Source of the DNA: Rhodoplanes serenus
GTDB lineage: Bacteria > Pseudomonadota > Alphaproteobacteria > Rhizobiales > Xanthobacteraceae
Assembly (NCBI GenBank): GCA_945893145.1
Contig: CAMDDZ010000040.1
Coordinates: forward strand, 1 to 48,741
DNA: 48,741 bases
Direction of reading: 5' to 3'
Positions 24,299 to 32,804 of this stretch are shown in pieces. The notes under the pieces are model-generated. The model did not search any database and was not told the origin of the DNA. It saw nothing but the letters and a program-made list of their open reading frames with translations. Within the stretch, counting starts at the first letter, position 1. Every line of letters starts with the position of its first letter. The translations under genes were made by a program, and so were the position numbers.

Positions 24299-25165
24299 CT
24301 AACGGCCCGGCGCAGTGCCGGCTTCGGCCCGCGTGCCGGGCCGCGGCATCGGCAACGGCACAGTGACCGGCACGGGCGGCTCGCGCACGTCCCACTGACA
24401 CAGACGATAGTGGTTCACGCGCTCGGCCAAATCGACGTGGATGTGATCCTCGTGATAGCGGTCCGATCCAGGCCCGAGCACCGTGGTGAAACGCGTACAG
24501 GCGCTTTTGCGCAGAGCCTCGCGAAAGCCTTTTGAGACGATCGGGCTGGTGAATTCCACCATCGCGCCGTTCGGTTTGCTATTCCGGGGAGCAGTCGGGC
24601 TGCCGTTCGGACTACCAAGCCTGAGGCCGCGAATGTCGAACGCATTGGCGCGGCCATGCTCGGACATCCGGGCGCCGGCAATGCGATTTTGCCCGCGACA
24701 CTCGTAGGATTCGTAATTCACGAGGCCTGCCAATGGCGCGCCGAGTTCGGCAGCGGTCAGGGCGGCCATGTCGTCGCGCACCCACAGCGCCACGCCCTCG
24801 GCCATGCTGCACCGGAGCGTGGCCGGCTGACTGAGCGGAATTCTGGTCTTGTCTTTCAGCAGGATCGCGTCGAGCCGCACCACGTCGGTGGCGCCGCATT
24901 GGCCGGGGCCGCTCAGCTCGGCCAGCGGCGTAAAGGCTGCGAACTCAGCGAGCCGCTGCTGGCATGCCGACGTCGCAGTCTCGGCTTTCGGGTCACTTGG
25001 TTTTTGTGCCGCAGTGGCCGGCGCCGATGCAGCCGGCGCGGCGGGCTTTGGCGCCGGAGCTCGTTTTTCAGCGAGAGCGGGGCTGACAGCGAGCGCAAGC
25101 GCGACGACGCAAAGAAGCCTCATGGGCTGCAATGCGGGCCGCGATTGCGGCTTTTGTAATGACAC
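24299..25165 (-). CDS. Exported extensin-like C-terminal domain protein, 288 aa
   Basis: A signal peptide (MRLLCVVALALAVSPALA) precedes an Ala/Pro-rich linker (AEKRAPAPKPAAPAASAP region). The C-terminal domain carries MSEHGRANAFDIRGLRL and the late EDHIHVDLA. These form the pair of His/Asp motifs of the extensin-like/M15-type peptidase fold, so a periplasmic peptidoglycan-related function is suspected. CQQRLAEF and other cysteines may form disulfides. GTG 25165 with AGGA upstream is used; ATG 25123, which also gives a good signal peptide, is the alternative. It is convergent with the L,D-transpeptidase gene, another cell-wall enzyme. Confidence 0.8.
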   Translation of the reverse strand: MSLQKPQSRPALQPMRLLCVVALALAVSPALAEKRAPAPKPAAPAASAPATAAQKPSDPKAETATSACQQRLAEFAAFTPLAELSGPGQCGATDVVRLDAILLKDKTRIPLSQPATLRCSMAEGVALWVRDDMAALTAAELGAPLAGLVNYESYECRGQNRIAGARMSEHGRANAFDIRGLRLGSPNGSPTAPRNSKPNGAMVEFTSPIVSKGFREALRKSACTRFTTVLGPGSDRYHEDHIHVDLAERVNHYRLCQWDVREPPVPVTVPLPMPRPGTRAEAGTAPGR

Positions 25166-25227
25166 GGACTGTCCTCACGCTCCGCGCCCCCGTGAGCGCG
25201 AGTCCATCGGGCCGTATCGCGCAGTCG

Positions 25228-26073
25228 CTACTTGCTGCGCACCACGTCCTTGTAGTCCGGCGCTTCTTTCAGGAACCCGCGGTCGAGCATCCAATCGACC
25301 TTTTCGTTGAACTCAACCGCCTGATAGCCCAGCACGCCAAGGAGCTCCGGCATCATGCCGGTCTTGCGCTGTTCCGGCGTCAGATCGCGCAGGAGCTCTT
25401 CGCGCGAGCGATCCTCGTTGGCGCGCAGCCACTCGACCGCCCGATTGAGCCCACGGCGGAGCTTTGCCGCCGTCTCATCGTCCACGTCCTCGCCCGCGAC
25501 AATGCCGCCGCGCCAGCGTAAATCGGCAATCTTGCGCGCGCCCGCAGCGACGGCGCGGCTCACCAGCGGCTCCATCAGAGCCGCGGCTTCATTCTTGCCC
25601 GAGAGCAACGCGTCGAGCCGGTCGTTGGCGTGTTCGAGCTTGATATCGGCAAACGGCACGCCCGCCGCCTCCATCACCTCGATCGCCGCATAGAACGTGC
25701 CGGCATGCCACGTCACCGCGATCGGTACGTTGGCCAGATCCTTGAGGCTCTGAACCTTGGAATCCTTGCGCACCATGATGGCGCCGGTGCGCGCCGTGGT
25801 ATCGAGGCCGATGATCTTGCCCTTGCCGAGCTGCTGAACGCGCTCGATCGCGCCCCATTCGCAGACCGGATAGACATCGAGCGTGCCCTGCTGAAGCTGG
25901 CTCTCCTTCCAGCGCTGCGGGAAGTTTTCGACACGGCCGGCGACACCGTTTGGATTGTCCTCGTTGTATTGGACGTCGAGGCCCTCGTCCTTGAAGAAGC
26001 CCTGCTCGACCGCGACCCGCCATGGCCTATCATGGGCGTTGCTGTCGCTCTGCAGGCGGATGGTGCGGGCCAT
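25228..26073 (-). CDS. NMT1/THI5-like ABC substrate-binding protein, apparently without signal peptide, 281 aa
   Basis: The protein follows the periplasmic binding-protein type 2 pattern of the NitT/TauT/NMT1 group: an opening strand, RPWRVAVEQGFFKDEGLDV, QQGTLDVYPVCEWGAIERV and GAIMVRKDSKVQSLKDLANVPI. The ATG has GGAAGG upstream. The N-terminus (MARTIRLQSDSNAHDRPW) has no hydrophobic signal, so it may be cytoplasmic, as in THI5-like enzymes, or exported another way. No permease or ATPase gene is nearby. Divergent to it, 69 bases away, is a sarcosine/MTOX-type oxidase. The ligand is unknown. Confidence 0.7.
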   Translation of the reverse strand: MARTIRLQSDSNAHDRPWRVAVEQGFFKDEGLDVQYNEDNPNGVAGRVENFPQRWKESQLQQGTLDVYPVCEWGAIERVQQLGKGKIIGLDTTARTGAIMVRKDSKVQSLKDLANVPIAVTWHAGTFYAAIEVMEAAGVPFADIKLEHANDRLDALLSGKNEAAALMEPLVSRAVAAGARKIADLRWRGGIVAGEDVDDETAAKLRRGLNRAVEWLRANEDRSREELLRDLTPEQRKTGMMPELLGVLGYQAVEFNEKVDWMLDRGFLKEAPDYKDVVRSK

Positions 26074-26142
26074 GGCTTGTTTCCTTCCCTAAGTTCGGGG
26101 CGAATGTAGACAAATGGCGATGCTGGCTCAATCGGGGATGGG

Positions 26143-27273
26143 ATGGCCCAGTTCGATATTGCGGTGATCGGCCTCGGCGCCATGGGCAGCGCCGCGCTGG
26201 CGACGCTTGCCCGGCGCGGTGTGCGCGCGGTCGGCATCGAGCAGTTCAAGCCAGCCCACGACAAGGGTTCCTCCCACGGAGAAACCCGAATCATCCGGCT
26301 CGGCTATTTCGAGCATCCGTCCTACGTGCCACTGCTGCGGCGAGCTTACGAATTGTGGCGCGAACTCGAAGCCGAGACCGGGCAGCGCCTGATGCGGATC
26401 ACCGGCATCGTCGAGATCGGCCCGCCCGACAGCGCGGTGGTGTCGGGAACCCTCGCCGCTTCTCAGCAGCATGCCCTGCCGCACGAAGTGATGGACGCCG
26501 CCGAGACGATGCGGCGATTCCCGGCGTTCCGGCTTCCGGAACATTATGTAGGCGTGTTCCAGCCCGACGGCGGCACGCTCGCGGTCGAGGATGCGACGTT
26601 TGCGCAATTCGATTCCACGCAGCGCCATCCCAACGTCGAGCCTCGCCTGTTCGAGCGGGTCAGCTCGGTGACGCCGCGTAGCGGCCACGTGCGCATCGAG
26701 ACCGAGCACACCACGATCGAAGCCGGCATCGCGATCGTCACCGCGGGAGCATGGCTGCCGAAGCTCCTGCCCAGCCTGCCGGTTCGGCTCCGTGTCACGC
26801 GCGAGGTGCAGGCTTGGTTCAAGCCCATCGACCCCGCGCCGTTCGCGGATGGCAAATTTCCGGTGTTCCTGCTGGAGAACCGGCACGGCCAGCACTACGG
26901 CTTTCCGCCAAACGCGCAGGGCCTGCTCAAGATCGCCAAGCATCATCACGCCAACGAGACCATCGATCCCGACGAAGGCGCCCGCGCGGTCGACACGGAC
27001 GACGAGGCGCTGATCCGCCCCGCGCTCGCCGACCACATCCCGGCCGCCAATGGCGCGCTCGCCGCAGCAAAGACCTGCCTCTACACCATGACGCCGGACG
27101 GCCATTTCATCATCGACCGGCTGCCAGGCGCGGAAAACATCATCGTCGCGTCGCCCTGCTCCGGCCACGGCTTCAAGTTCGCGCCGGTGATCGGCGAAAT
27201 CCTCTCCGACCTCGCCACGACGGGCGTGACCCGGCATGATATTTCACGTTTCAGCCTCGCGCGATTTGGCTAG
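26143..27273 (+). CDS. FAD-dependent N-methyl amino acid oxidase (sarcosine oxidase / MTOX family), 376 aa
   Basis: It oxidises an N-methyl group of an amino acid, releasing formaldehyde and H2O2. The dinucleotide motif VIGLGAMGSAAL opens the protein. SSHGETRIIR is the conserved FAD-contact segment. KTCLYTMTPDGHFIID contains the cysteine (residue 312) that would hold covalent FAD. CSGHGFKFAPVIGEIL is the late FAD loop. All are intact and the 376-aa length is normal. The substrate could be N-methyltryptophan (SolA-like) or sarcosine. It starts divergently from the leaderless NMT1-type protein, hinting at a shared pathway or regulation. Confidence 0.9.
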   Translation: MAQFDIAVIGLGAMGSAALATLARRGVRAVGIEQFKPAHDKGSSHGETRIIRLGYFEHPSYVPLLRRAYELWRELEAETGQRLMRITGIVEIGPPDSAVVSGTLAASQQHALPHEVMDAAETMRRFPAFRLPEHYVGVFQPDGGTLAVEDATFAQFDSTQRHPNVEPRLFERVSSVTPRSGHVRIETEHTTIEAGIAIVTAGAWLPKLLPSLPVRLRVTREVQAWFKPIDPAPFADGKFPVFLLENRHGQHYGFPPNAQGLLKIAKHHHANETIDPDEGARAVDTDDEALIRPALADHIPAANGALAAAKTCLYTMTPDGHFIIDRLPGAENIIVASPCSGHGFKFAPVIGEILSDLATTGVTRHDISRFSLARFG

Positions 27274-27334
27274 CCGGCCGCTCGGCTTTCGTGCTTGCCT
27301 TTAACGTCGCAGATTCCGAGATGGATAACTTCGC

Positions 27335-28312
27335 ATGCCACTTGCGCCCGTCGACCGCCTCGAAATCCAGGTGCTGGTGGACAACGCCACCGACATGCTG
27401 TCGAGCACGCCGTCGTTCGTCGAAACGGAGTCGGCGGGCCTCCTGCGCCGGGGCATTCGGCTCACCACTGCCAAATGCCTTTGCTGTGCGGCGCATGGCT
27501 TGTCGTGCCTCCTGATCGCGCATCGCGGCGACGAGCGTCGTGTGATGTTGTTCGACACCGGACCCGAGGAATACGCTTTCGAGCGCAACACCACCCGGCT
27601 CGACGCCGATCTCGGATCGGTCGAAGCCATCATGCTGTCGCACGGCCACTGGGACCACGCCGGCGCCATGCTGCTGGCCTTGACCAAAATCCGCGCACGC
27701 AGCGGTGGCCGCACCATTCCGTTCTATGCGCATCCCGGCATGTTCCGCTCGCGTGGTGTCAAACTGCCGAGCGGCGCCATTCGCCGGATGGAGGACATTC
27801 CAAGCGTGGACGATCTGACGGCATTCGGCGCCGAGGTGATCGCAACGCGCGAGCCGCAGGCGCTGCTCGACGACATGTTCTATGTCAGCGGCGAAATCCC
27901 ACGCGTCACGCCCTACGAACGCGGCTACCCGGGCCAGATGCGGCTCGCCGACGACGGTCAGAGCTGGGAGCCGGACGAACTGCTGATGGACGAGCGCTAT
28001 CTGGCGATCAACGTCGCAGGCAAGGGCCTCGTGGTGCTCAGCGCCTGCTCGCACGCCGGTATCGTCAATGTGCTGACCGACGCGCGCGAGCGCTTTCCCG
28101 GCGTGCCGCTCCACGCCGCGATGGGCGGCCTCCACCTGTCCGGGCCGAACGAGGCGATCATCCCGCAGACCGTGGATGGCCTGCGCGGCTTCGGCCTGAA
28201 AACCATCGCGGCCGGGCATTGCACCGGCTGGCGCGCCATGACGGCGCTCGCCAACGCCTTCGGGGATGGGGTCTTGGCGCCGTCCGCAGTCGGCAAGCGG
28301 TATACGTTCTGA
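27335..28312 (+). CDS. MBL-fold metallo-hydrolase, 325 aa
   Basis: A metallo-beta-lactamase-fold hydrolase with the dinuclear metal motif HxHxDH in MLSHGHWDHAGAM. Later residues sit in SACSHAG (metal His region) and a C-terminal AAGHCTGW (final His). The pattern fits the group annotated as methanopterin-precursor-like phosphate synthases or lipid hydrolases, but function cannot be fixed. A Cys-rich stretch near the N-terminus (TTAKCLCCAAHGLSC) is notable. It follows the MTOX gene after 61 bases on the same strand and may share its transcript. Downstream lies a repeat-rich intergenic region. Confidence 0.85.
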   Translation: MPLAPVDRLEIQVLVDNATDMLSSTPSFVETESAGLLRRGIRLTTAKCLCCAAHGLSCLLIAHRGDERRVMLFDTGPEEYAFERNTTRLDADLGSVEAIMLSHGHWDHAGAMLLALTKIRARSGGRTIPFYAHPGMFRSRGVKLPSGAIRRMEDIPSVDDLTAFGAEVIATREPQALLDDMFYVSGEIPRVTPYERGYPGQMRLADDGQSWEPDELLMDERYLAINVAGKGLVVLSACSHAGIVNVLTDARERFPGVPLHAAMGGLHLSGPNEAIIPQTVDGLRGFGLKTIAAGHCTGWRAMTALANAFGDGVLAPSAVGKRYTF

Positions 28313-28417
28313 AAAGTACGTCTCGCTAAAAAGCGCCGGACGCCGCATCCGTTTGCCGGATTTCGCCGTATACCGGGCGAGTGCTTTGTTTGCGCCGCAG
28401 CGACGCGACGTGTTGCC

Positions 28418-28453
28418 GGGCGCAAAACCGGTACCCACTTTTCCGGATCATGC
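28418..28453. repeat. REP-like unit (second copy of the one at 5338-5398)
   Basis: It contains AAAACCGGTACCCACTTTT followed by CCGGATCATGC. The first part matches AAACCGGTTCCCAC at 5346 and the second matches TTTTTCGGGATCATGC at 5384, so both belong to one dispersed family. The central hairpin insert of the first copy is absent here. It lies 105 bases after the MBL gene. Confidence 0.65.
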
Positions 28454-28466
28454 GCTAACCTTGGCG

Positions 28467-28544
28467 CTCGTGGAGCGGATTTGACATTCGCTACCCACCC
28501 GCCGCGGGCTCGCGAAGCGAATGTCAAATCCAAAGCTCCACGAG
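28467..28544. repeat. Long imperfect palindrome, element A
   Basis: The left arm (28467-28492, CTCGTGGAGC then GGATTTGACATTCGCT) pairs with the right arm (28516-28544), which is the same reversed and complemented except for an extra three bases (TTT as read on the left-arm strand) at the joint between the outer and inner halves. The loop is about 23 bases. The inner half (GATTTGACATTCGC) is nearly the same as that of element B 13 bases further on. Confidence 0.8.
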
Positions 28545-28556
28545 AAACCTATACTT

Positions 28557-28634
28557 GCTAGTGGTCCTTTGATTCTAACATTCGCAAGAAAGCCTGCCGA
28601 GAACGAATGCGAATGTTAGAATCGGACCACTAGC
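28557..28634. repeat. Long imperfect palindrome, element B
   Basis: The left arm (28557-28586, GCTAGTGGTCC TTT GATTCTAACATTCGCA) pairs with the right arm (28608-28634), which lacks the TTT. The outer (GCTAGTGGTCC) and inner (GATTCTAACATTCGCA) halves match perfectly. The loop is about 21 bases. With element A it forms a tandem pair of related palindromes just upstream of the acyl-CoA ligase start. Confidence 0.8.
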
Positions 28635-28677
28635 CGGCGTGGGAGCGCCGGCCCGAACACATAGAGGGGAAACTTCC

Positions 28678-30309
28678 ATGCTTGGCCTGATGCAGGACTG
28701 GCCGCTGTTGTGCCATCGCATCATCGACCACGCCGCGATCCAGCACGGCAGGCGGCCGGTGGTAACGCGCTCGGTCGAAGGGCCGATCCACACCACCAAC
28801 TATGCCGAGATCCGGCAGCGCGCACTCAAGCTCGCACAACGGCTCGACCGCGACGGCATCAAGCTTGGCGATCGCGTCGCCACACTCGGCTGGAATACCT
28901 GGCGGCATATCGAGGCCTGGTACGGCATCCTCGGCATTGGCGCCATCTATCACACCGTCAATCCGCGCCTGTTCCCGGAGCAGATCTGCTGGATCGTCAA
29001 TCATGCGGAGGACCGCATGATGTTCGTCGATCTGACGTTCCTGCCGATCCTGGAGAAGCACGCTGCGGGCCTGAAGACGATCGAGCGCTATGTGATCCTC
29101 ACCGATGCCGCGCACATGCCGGCGACCTCGCTGAAGAACGCGGTATCTTACGAGGAATGGCTCGCGGAAGCCGACGGCGACTTCGCCTGGAAGAGCTTCG
29201 ACGAGAACACCGCCGCCGGCATGTGCTACACATCCGGCACCACCGGCAATCCCAAAGGCGTTCTCTATTCGCATCGCTCGAACGTGCTGCATGCCTTCAT
29301 GGCGTCGCTGCCGGACGCCAAAGGCATCAAGGCGACCGACGTGGTGCTGCCGGTGGTGCCGCTGTTCCACGCCAATTGCTGGTCGCTGGCGTTTTCGACG
29401 CCGCTGACCGGCGCCTCACTGGTGCTGCCGGGGGCAAAGCTCGACGGCGCCTCGATCTACGAATTGCTCGACACCTACAAGGTAACCTTCACGGCGGGCG
29501 TGCCGACGGTCTGGCTGATGCTGCTCCAGCACCTGGAAAAGACCGGGGCAAAGCTTCCTCACCTCAAGCGCATCGTGATCGGTGGCTCGGCCTCGCCGCG
29601 CGCCATGACACAGGAATTCGAGAACAAGTACGGCGTCGAGGTGATCCACGCCTGGGGCATGACCGAGATGAGCCCGCTCGGCTCGCTCTGCACCATGAAG
29701 CCTGAAACTATCGGGCTTTCCGGCGAGGCCAAGCTCGACCTGCAGATGAAGCAAGGCCATCCGCCGTTCGGCGTCGAAATGAAGATCACCGACGACAAGG
29801 GCAAGGACCTGCCGTGGGACGGCAAGACGTTCGGACGTCTCAAGGTGCGCGGGCCGGCCGTCGCAAAGCGCTACTTCAGGGATGACACCAACATCCTCGA
29901 CGACGAGGGCTTCTTCGACACCGGTGACGTCGCCACCATGGACCCGAACGGCTACATGCAGATCACCGACCGCTCCAAGGACGTCATCAAGTCCGGCGGC
30001 GAATGGATTTCCTCCATCGATCTGGAAAATCTCGCGGTCGGTCATCCCAAGGTTGCGGAAGCTGCCGTGATCGGCGTGCGGCATCCGAAATGGGACGAGC
30101 GTCCGCTGCTGATCGTGGTGCTGAAGAAAGATCAGGCGGCTAGCAAGGATGAAATCTTGAGCTTCATGCAGGGTAAGATTGCCAAGTGGTGGATGCCCGA
30201 CGATGTCGCTTTTGTGACGGAAATTCCGCACACCGCGACCGGCAAAATCCAGAAAACCGTGCTGCGTGAACGCTTCAAAGACCATGTTCTGCCGGGCACC
30301 GCCGCTTGA
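28678..30309 (+). CDS. Fatty-acyl / methylthiopropionyl-type CoA ligase (AMP-binding), 543 aa
   Basis: It activates a carboxylic acid through an acyl-adenylate and transfers it to CoA. The P-loop [17 protein letters not shown], the adenine-binding [10 protein letters not shown], the hinge [19 protein letters not shown] and the C-terminal catalytic Lys motif TATGKIQK are complete. The start ATG 28678 has GAGGGG eight bases upstream, and [11 protein letters not shown] is the usual beginning of this subgroup, to which DmdB (3-methylthiopropionyl-CoA ligase) and several medium/long-chain ligases belong. The real substrate is unknown. The region upstream is occupied by two palindromic elements. 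Confidence 0.92.
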   Translation: MLGLMQDWPLLCHRIIDHAAIQHGRRPVVTRSVEGPIHTTNYAEIRQRALKLAQRLDRDGIKLGDRVATLGWNTWRHIEAWYGILGIGAIYHTVNPRLFPEQICWIVNHAEDRMMFVDLTFLPILEKHAAGLKTIERYVILTDAAHMPATSLKNAVSYEEWLAEADGDFAWKSFDENTAAGMCYTSGTTGNPKGVLYSHRSNVLHAFMASLPDAKGIKATDVVLPVVPLFHANCWSLAFSTPLTGASLVLPGAKLDGASIYELLDTYKVTFTAGVPTVWLMLLQHLEKTGAKLPHLKRIVIGGSASPRAMTQEFENKYGVEVIHAWGMTEMSPLGSLCTMKPETIGLSGEAKLDLQMKQGHPPFGVEMKITDDKGKDLPWDGKTFGRLKVRGPAVAKRYFRDDTNILDDEGFFDTGDVATMDPNGYMQITDRSKDVIKSGGEWISSIDLENLAVGHPKVAEAAVIGVRHPKWDERPLLIVVLKKDQAASKDEILSFMQGKIAKWWMPDDVAFVTEIPHTATGKIQKTVLRERFKDHVLPGTAA

Positions 30310-30396
30310 ACCGAAATACCTGCCGGCGCGACCAATCGATGCGCTAAGCTCCGCGCCACGCGATCCCATGCTTGATCCAATGCCTGCAGGACGTCC

Positions 30397-31698
30397 ATGA
30401 CCGTGCTCGATACTCGCTTCGCGGTGCTGCCTGGCGCCATTCCACCCGCGATCCCCCCCGATGAGCGCTCGGTGCGTTTCGTTGGCGACGTCCATTCCTA
30501 TTGGTGGCTGCTGATCCGCGGCGCGCTGCTGCTGCTGGTCACGCTCGGCATCTACCGCTTCTGGCTCACCACCGATATCCGGCGTTTCCTATGGTCCAAC
30601 ACCGAGGTCAAGCGCGAGAGCCTGGAATACACCGGCACCGCGTCGGAGCTGTTCATCGGCTTTCTGATTGCGATCGCGATCCTGATTCCGCTCTATGTGT
30701 TCTTCTTCATCATCTCGCTCAATCTCGGCGTGTTCGGCCAGGTCATGAGCGTGATCGCCTTTCCGGTCCTCGCGTACCTCGGCCACATCGCGGTTTATCG
30801 CGCGCGGCGCTATCGTCTCACCCGCACCGTGTTTCGCGGCGTGCGCTTCCACCAAACCGGCAAGGCCTGGCTCTATGCGATCTACGCCGTGCTCTGGTGG
30901 ACAATCATTGTGCTGACGATCGGGCTTGCCTATCCGTTCGCGCAGGCGAGCCTCGAACGCTACAAGATGCGGAACACCTTTTACGGCAATCTCAACGGGG
31001 CGTTCGTCGCCTCGGGCTTCAGCCTGTTCTGGCGCGGCTTTCCGATGTGGCTCCTGCTCATGGCGCCGCTCGCCGTCGCCATCGTGTTCCCACTCATGAC
31101 GGTGGACTGGGACGCCGTGCGGTCGGTGAACTATTCGGGCACCAGCGGCGAAGAGATCATCAAGCAAATGGTGAGCCGCTTCCCCGAGCTCTACGCTGCC
31201 GTCGGAATGGCGATCATCGGGGTCACCCTCTTCGCGCTGCTGGCGATCGTGCTATTTCCGATGTTCCAGGCGATCACGCTGCGTTGGTGGGCCTCGGGAT
31301 TGCGGTTCGGCGAAGTAACGATCACCTGCCGGCTGCGGATCGCCCAGATCTACGGCGCCTACATGCGGTTTCTCGGCTACACCACGCTGTACTCGCTGGC
31401 TGTCGCCGTCGTGATCGCGGCGGTATTTTTCGGCTTTCGCGCAGCCATTGCGGCCGGCCCGAGATCGGAACTGGCGGAATTCATTGTGGGCGCAGTCAGC
31501 ATCATGATCTATGTCGTATCCATGCTCGGCTATTCCACGATTTATCAGGCCACTGCCAAGCTCCAGATCTGGATCCGCGGGGTGGAATCGGTCGCGCTGA
31601 CAAACACCGCTGGGCTCGACTTGGTGACGGCCGAAGGCTCGGCCAGCTCGGCAGTCGGCGAAGGCTTGGCTGACGCGCTCAACGTAGGCAGCTTCTAA
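30397..31698 (+). CDS. DUF898 (YjgN-like) membrane protein, 433 aa
   Basis: A polytopic inner-membrane protein. The N-terminal part is a short soluble stretch, followed by the DUF898 core. It contains helices such as WWLLIRGALLLLVTLGIYRFWL, an FRGVRFHQTGKAW cytoplasmic loop, and SLERYKMRNTFYGN, a signature of the family. Around seven or eight hydrophobic helices are visible. Function is unknown. AGGA is seen before the ATG. It overlaps the M48 peptidase start by one base (TAATG), and DUF1499 follows, forming a tight three-gene operon. Confidence 0.9.
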   Translation: MTVLDTRFAVLPGAIPPAIPPDERSVRFVGDVHSYWWLLIRGALLLLVTLGIYRFWLTTDIRRFLWSNTEVKRESLEYTGTASELFIGFLIAIAILIPLYVFFFIISLNLGVFGQVMSVIAFPVLAYLGHIAVYRARRYRLTRTVFRGVRFHQTGKAWLYAIYAVLWWTIIVLTIGLAYPFAQASLERYKMRNTFYGNLNGAFVASGFSLFWRGFPMWLLLMAPLAVAIVFPLMTVDWDAVRSVNYSGTSGEEIIKQMVSRFPELYAAVGMAIIGVTLFALLAIVLFPMFQAITLRWWASGLRFGEVTITCRLRIAQIYGAYMRFLGYTTLYSLAVAVVIAAVFFGFRAAIAAGPRSELAEFIVGAVSIMIYVVSMLGYSTIYQATAKLQIWIRGVESVALTNTAGLDLVTAEGSASSAVGEGLADALNVGSF

Positions 31699-32801
31699 TG
31701 ATCTCAGGCGCCGGCGTTTACTTCGACGGCAAGACCAGCGCGCGGCACGACGTGTTGATCGACGCCGCCCCCGGCGCACTCCGGGTCTGCGCCCTCGACG
31801 GCTCAGTGCTGGCCGAATGGCCCTATGCCGAGTTGCAGGGCTTGTCGGCATCCGCCGACGTGCTCCGGCTCGGCCGCCTCAACAATCCGGTGCTGGCCCG
31901 CGTCGAAACCCGCGATCCGGCGCTCGCCGCCGAAATCGACCGGCTCGCCGTCACGCTCGACCGCAGCGGCACGGCTGAGCGCCGATCTCGCAAGAAGGTC
32001 GTGGCCTGGAGCGTCGCGGCCGTGGTTTCGCTGGTGCTGGTCGGTGTGTTCGGCGTGCCGGCGTTGACCGAGCGACTCGCGCCGCTGATCCCGCTGTCGG
32101 TCGAATACCGGCTCGGGGCCGCGGTCGATTCGCAGGTGCGCACGATGCTCGATACGTCCAAGCGCAACGGCAAGTCATTCGAGTGCGGGGCGGCCGACGA
32201 TGAGAAGGCCGGACGGCTCGCGCTCGAAAAACTCGTTGGACGTCTCGAACGCGCCGCCAATCTGCAAATCCCGCTCAAGACCATCGTGGTGCGCAGAGAC
32301 GAAGCCAATGCGGTGGCGCTGCCGGGCGGCCACATCTACCTGTTCAAAGGGCTGATCGACAAATCGAAGTCGCCCGATGAGGTCGCGGCGGTGCTCGCCC
32401 ACGAGGTCGGGCATGTGGCGCACCGCGACGGCACGCGCTCGATCCTCCAAGCGGCCGGGCTGTCGCTCTTGTTCGGCATGCTGCTTGGCGATTTTACCGG
32501 CGGCGGCGTTGTGGTGATCGCGGCGCGCACGGTCGTGCAGTCCGCCTACTCGCGCGACGTCGAGGCCGCTGCCGACAGCTACGCCCTGCAGATCATGGCC
32601 AAGATCAAGGGCGATCCGCGTGCGCTCGGCACCCTTCTCGACCGCATCGCCGGCGCCATCGAGCCCGGCGTGAAAATCCTGCTCGATCACCCCGAGACCA
32701 AAGCGCGGATCGCTGCCATCAACGCCGCTGCGCCTCAGATCACACCACAGCCGCTGCTCGAGCCGGATGAATGGGCCGCGCTGCAACGGATCTGCGGATA
32801 A
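31698..32801 (+). CDS. Membrane-anchored M48-family zinc metalloprotease, 367 aa
   Basis: A zinc endopeptidase with the catalytic HEVGH at residues 235-239 (VLAHEVGHVAHRDG). The third ligand is a Glu in the later EAAADSYAL. The N-terminal 90 residues form a small domain, and a transmembrane helix follows (VVAWSVAAVVSLVLVGVFGV, about residues 100-120), so the catalytic domain is likely periplasmic. LPGGHIYLFKGLI is the typical M48B segment. It may process or degrade misfolded envelope proteins, as BepA and LoiP do. It is translationally coupled to DUF898 and followed by DUF1499 three bases on. Confidence 0.9.
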   Translation: MISGAGVYFDGKTSARHDVLIDAAPGALRVCALDGSVLAEWPYAELQGLSASADVLRLGRLNNPVLARVETRDPALAAEIDRLAVTLDRSGTAERRSRKKVVAWSVAAVVSLVLVGVFGVPALTERLAPLIPLSVEYRLGAAVDSQVRTMLDTSKRNGKSFECGAADDEKAGRLALEKLVGRLERAANLQIPLKTIVVRRDEANAVALPGGHIYLFKGLIDKSKSPDEVAAVLAHEVGHVAHRDGTRSILQAAGLSLLFGMLLGDFTGGGVVVIAARTVVQSAYSRDVEAAADSYALQIMAKIKGDPRALGTLLDRIAGAIEPGVKILLDHPETKARIAAINAAAPQITPQPLLEPDEWAALQRICG

Positions 32802-32804
32802 GGC

